Below, in pieces: positions 62,782-64,000 of a stretch of DNA of 64,000 nucleotides. The notes under the pieces were generated by a model. It saw only the letters and a list, made by a program, of their open reading frames with translations. It had not been told where the DNA came from and did not search any database. The translations under genes and the position numbers were made by a program. Source of the stretch: Nymphaea colorata (Eukaryota; Streptophyta; Magnoliopsida; Nymphaeales; Nymphaeaceae); contig NC_045146.1 in the NCBI RefSeq assembly GCF_008831285.2, positions 22,957,703-23,021,702 of the forward strand. The letters are read 5' to 3'. How positions within the stretch are numbered: position 1 is the first letter of the stretch; each line of letters starts with the position of its first letter.

Positions 62782-64000
62782 TTGGTGAAAAAACAAAGAG
62801 ATAACCAACAAGGTGATTCTTTGGTTTCACTTTCACCAAAAACGGTGTTACTTTCTTCTTCCCAAGTATTTTTTTTTTTTTCCTCGTCAATTTTGTGGAG
62901 TTCCATTTTTTCTTTCGATGGGGATCTTTTCCCCCCATGTACCATATATCTCAGCGATTATTCTATCTTGTATAGAATTGCAGGGGAATAAGGCTTTTTT
63001 ACTTTGACCGGCCTTGCACACATTATGAAGCCATCACCCTCTCTCTCTCTCTCTCTCTCTCTCTAGTGCCCTGTGTAGTTTGGTCTGAACTCCGATTGAA
63101 ATATTTGTCAAACGTGAAGTCTCTCGCTGTTTCTCTCTGTTGCCTAGTTTGGACTCTAGCTTCTGTAAATCAAAATTCATAGAAGACGGTGATGCGAGAG
63201 AGTTTACTCTGCTGCCAATGGTCCCTTCGTGTTTGTGTTCACTCTGCCAACGCCTTCTCTTTTTTTTTTTTTCGTATGTAAAGAATGTGAAAGCGACGCC
63301 ATGTCGATCTTCCACCATATCTCCTCTTCTCTGTGGGGAATGTCCACCCAAAACCACCCCTACCGACACCTCCTGTTTGGGCAAATGTTGGCTTCCATTC
63401 TTGGGGGGCAGCCTACCACCCAACCCATAAAAAAAGAAACAAGAAAAAGAAGAATGTTAGTTATATATATATCACAGACCTTGTGATGGCACAAACTTAG
63501 AATATCTTCTTCTGTTGATCCAAATTATAATATATTATATTGTGGTGAATGCCATGGAAAAGAGAATGTGAAGTGCAGGGGTTTTCACAATAGATAGACT
63601 GCGGCTCATTATTTTATCAGGAAGTGGGCAGCGAGGCGAGGACAGAGGGAAAAACATAAAATTGGCCGTCGGTCACGAGCTGCCATCCTTTTCCATGGTT
63701 AACCCTTTTTCATATATGACAAGCCGATTTTTTTTTTTTTCTTTTTTTCTACGGTTTAAAAAAATGCGGATGCTTTCTATCGATCATGGCGGCCGGAGCT
63801 GAGAGATTAGGGACACTGAATTTTATTGTTAATTACGTTTGACTGTCTCCTTTTTATTATTTTTACTTCAAGGACGCACTTGGTTTTTTAGGTGGGGCAG
63901 TTTGGCCTTTGGAATGGCTATTGCATCCTCGCTCTTTGTTTTGTTTTCCAAAAAGAGCTAATGTGGACAAAGAAAAGAACGAGTTGTCGAACGCATCACC
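62782..64000. other. 3' flank of DUF1191 gene, no further gene seen
   Basis: The 3' UTR probably ends after the AATAAG near 62986, a near-canonical polyadenylation signal. A CT microsatellite lies at about 63040-63064. The remaining frames have no recognisable domain. Confidence 0.5.

Overview
This window is nuclear DNA from a flowering plant. The evidence is a plant-type MADS-box gene of the AGL6 clade, a trihelix protein, a CCT-motif protein, a plant synaptotagmin of the CLB type and a DUF1191 protein. All of them sit among AT-rich spacers full of TA, CT and GA microsatellites and decayed transposons. I cannot name the species. Five protein-coding genes are supported, with introns rebuilt by hand from GT-AG junctions that keep the reading frame.

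Layout. (1) 1-6754, minus: the 5' part of an AGL6-like MADS-box gene, six complete exons and the first bases of the seventh, with a 3.8 kb first intron. The gene runs off the left edge. (2) About 6.8-30.5 kb: a gene-poor stretch. It holds the upstream region of AGL6 with a perfect CArG box, dispersed repeats, a near-perfect 206-bp inverted repeat at 21.84-22.33 kb, and a CACTA-like DNA transposon at 23.63-25.29 kb. (3) 31054-34911, plus: a four-exon gene predicted to make 938 residues, joining an N-terminal trihelix DNA-binding domain to a C-terminal protein-kinase-like domain. (4) About 35-41 kb: spacer with a tandem duplication at 39.4-39.8 kb. (5) 41285-48242, minus: an eleven-exon CLB/NTMC2T4-type synaptotagmin (503 aa) with an N-terminal membrane anchor, SMP domain, one C2 domain and a Gly/Val-rich tail. 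(6) 49926-51324, minus: a four-exon CCT-motif protein (262 aa). (7) 51.3-61.8 kb: transposon debris, including two roughly 560-590 bp direct repeats that flank a LINE-like remnant, and a triple 32-bp repeat. (8) 61852-62781, plus: an intronless DUF1191 membrane protein (309 aa).

The genes do not form an operon or an evident pathway. AGL6 (floral meristem and organ identity) and the CCT protein (a family often tied to photoperiod and flowering) are both developmental regulators, but their proximity is probably incidental. The items most worth following are the young-looking inverted repeat, which could yield a long hairpin RNA, and the trihelix/kinase-like fusion. In the fusion gene, retention of a 91-bp intron would release a DNA-binding-only protein.
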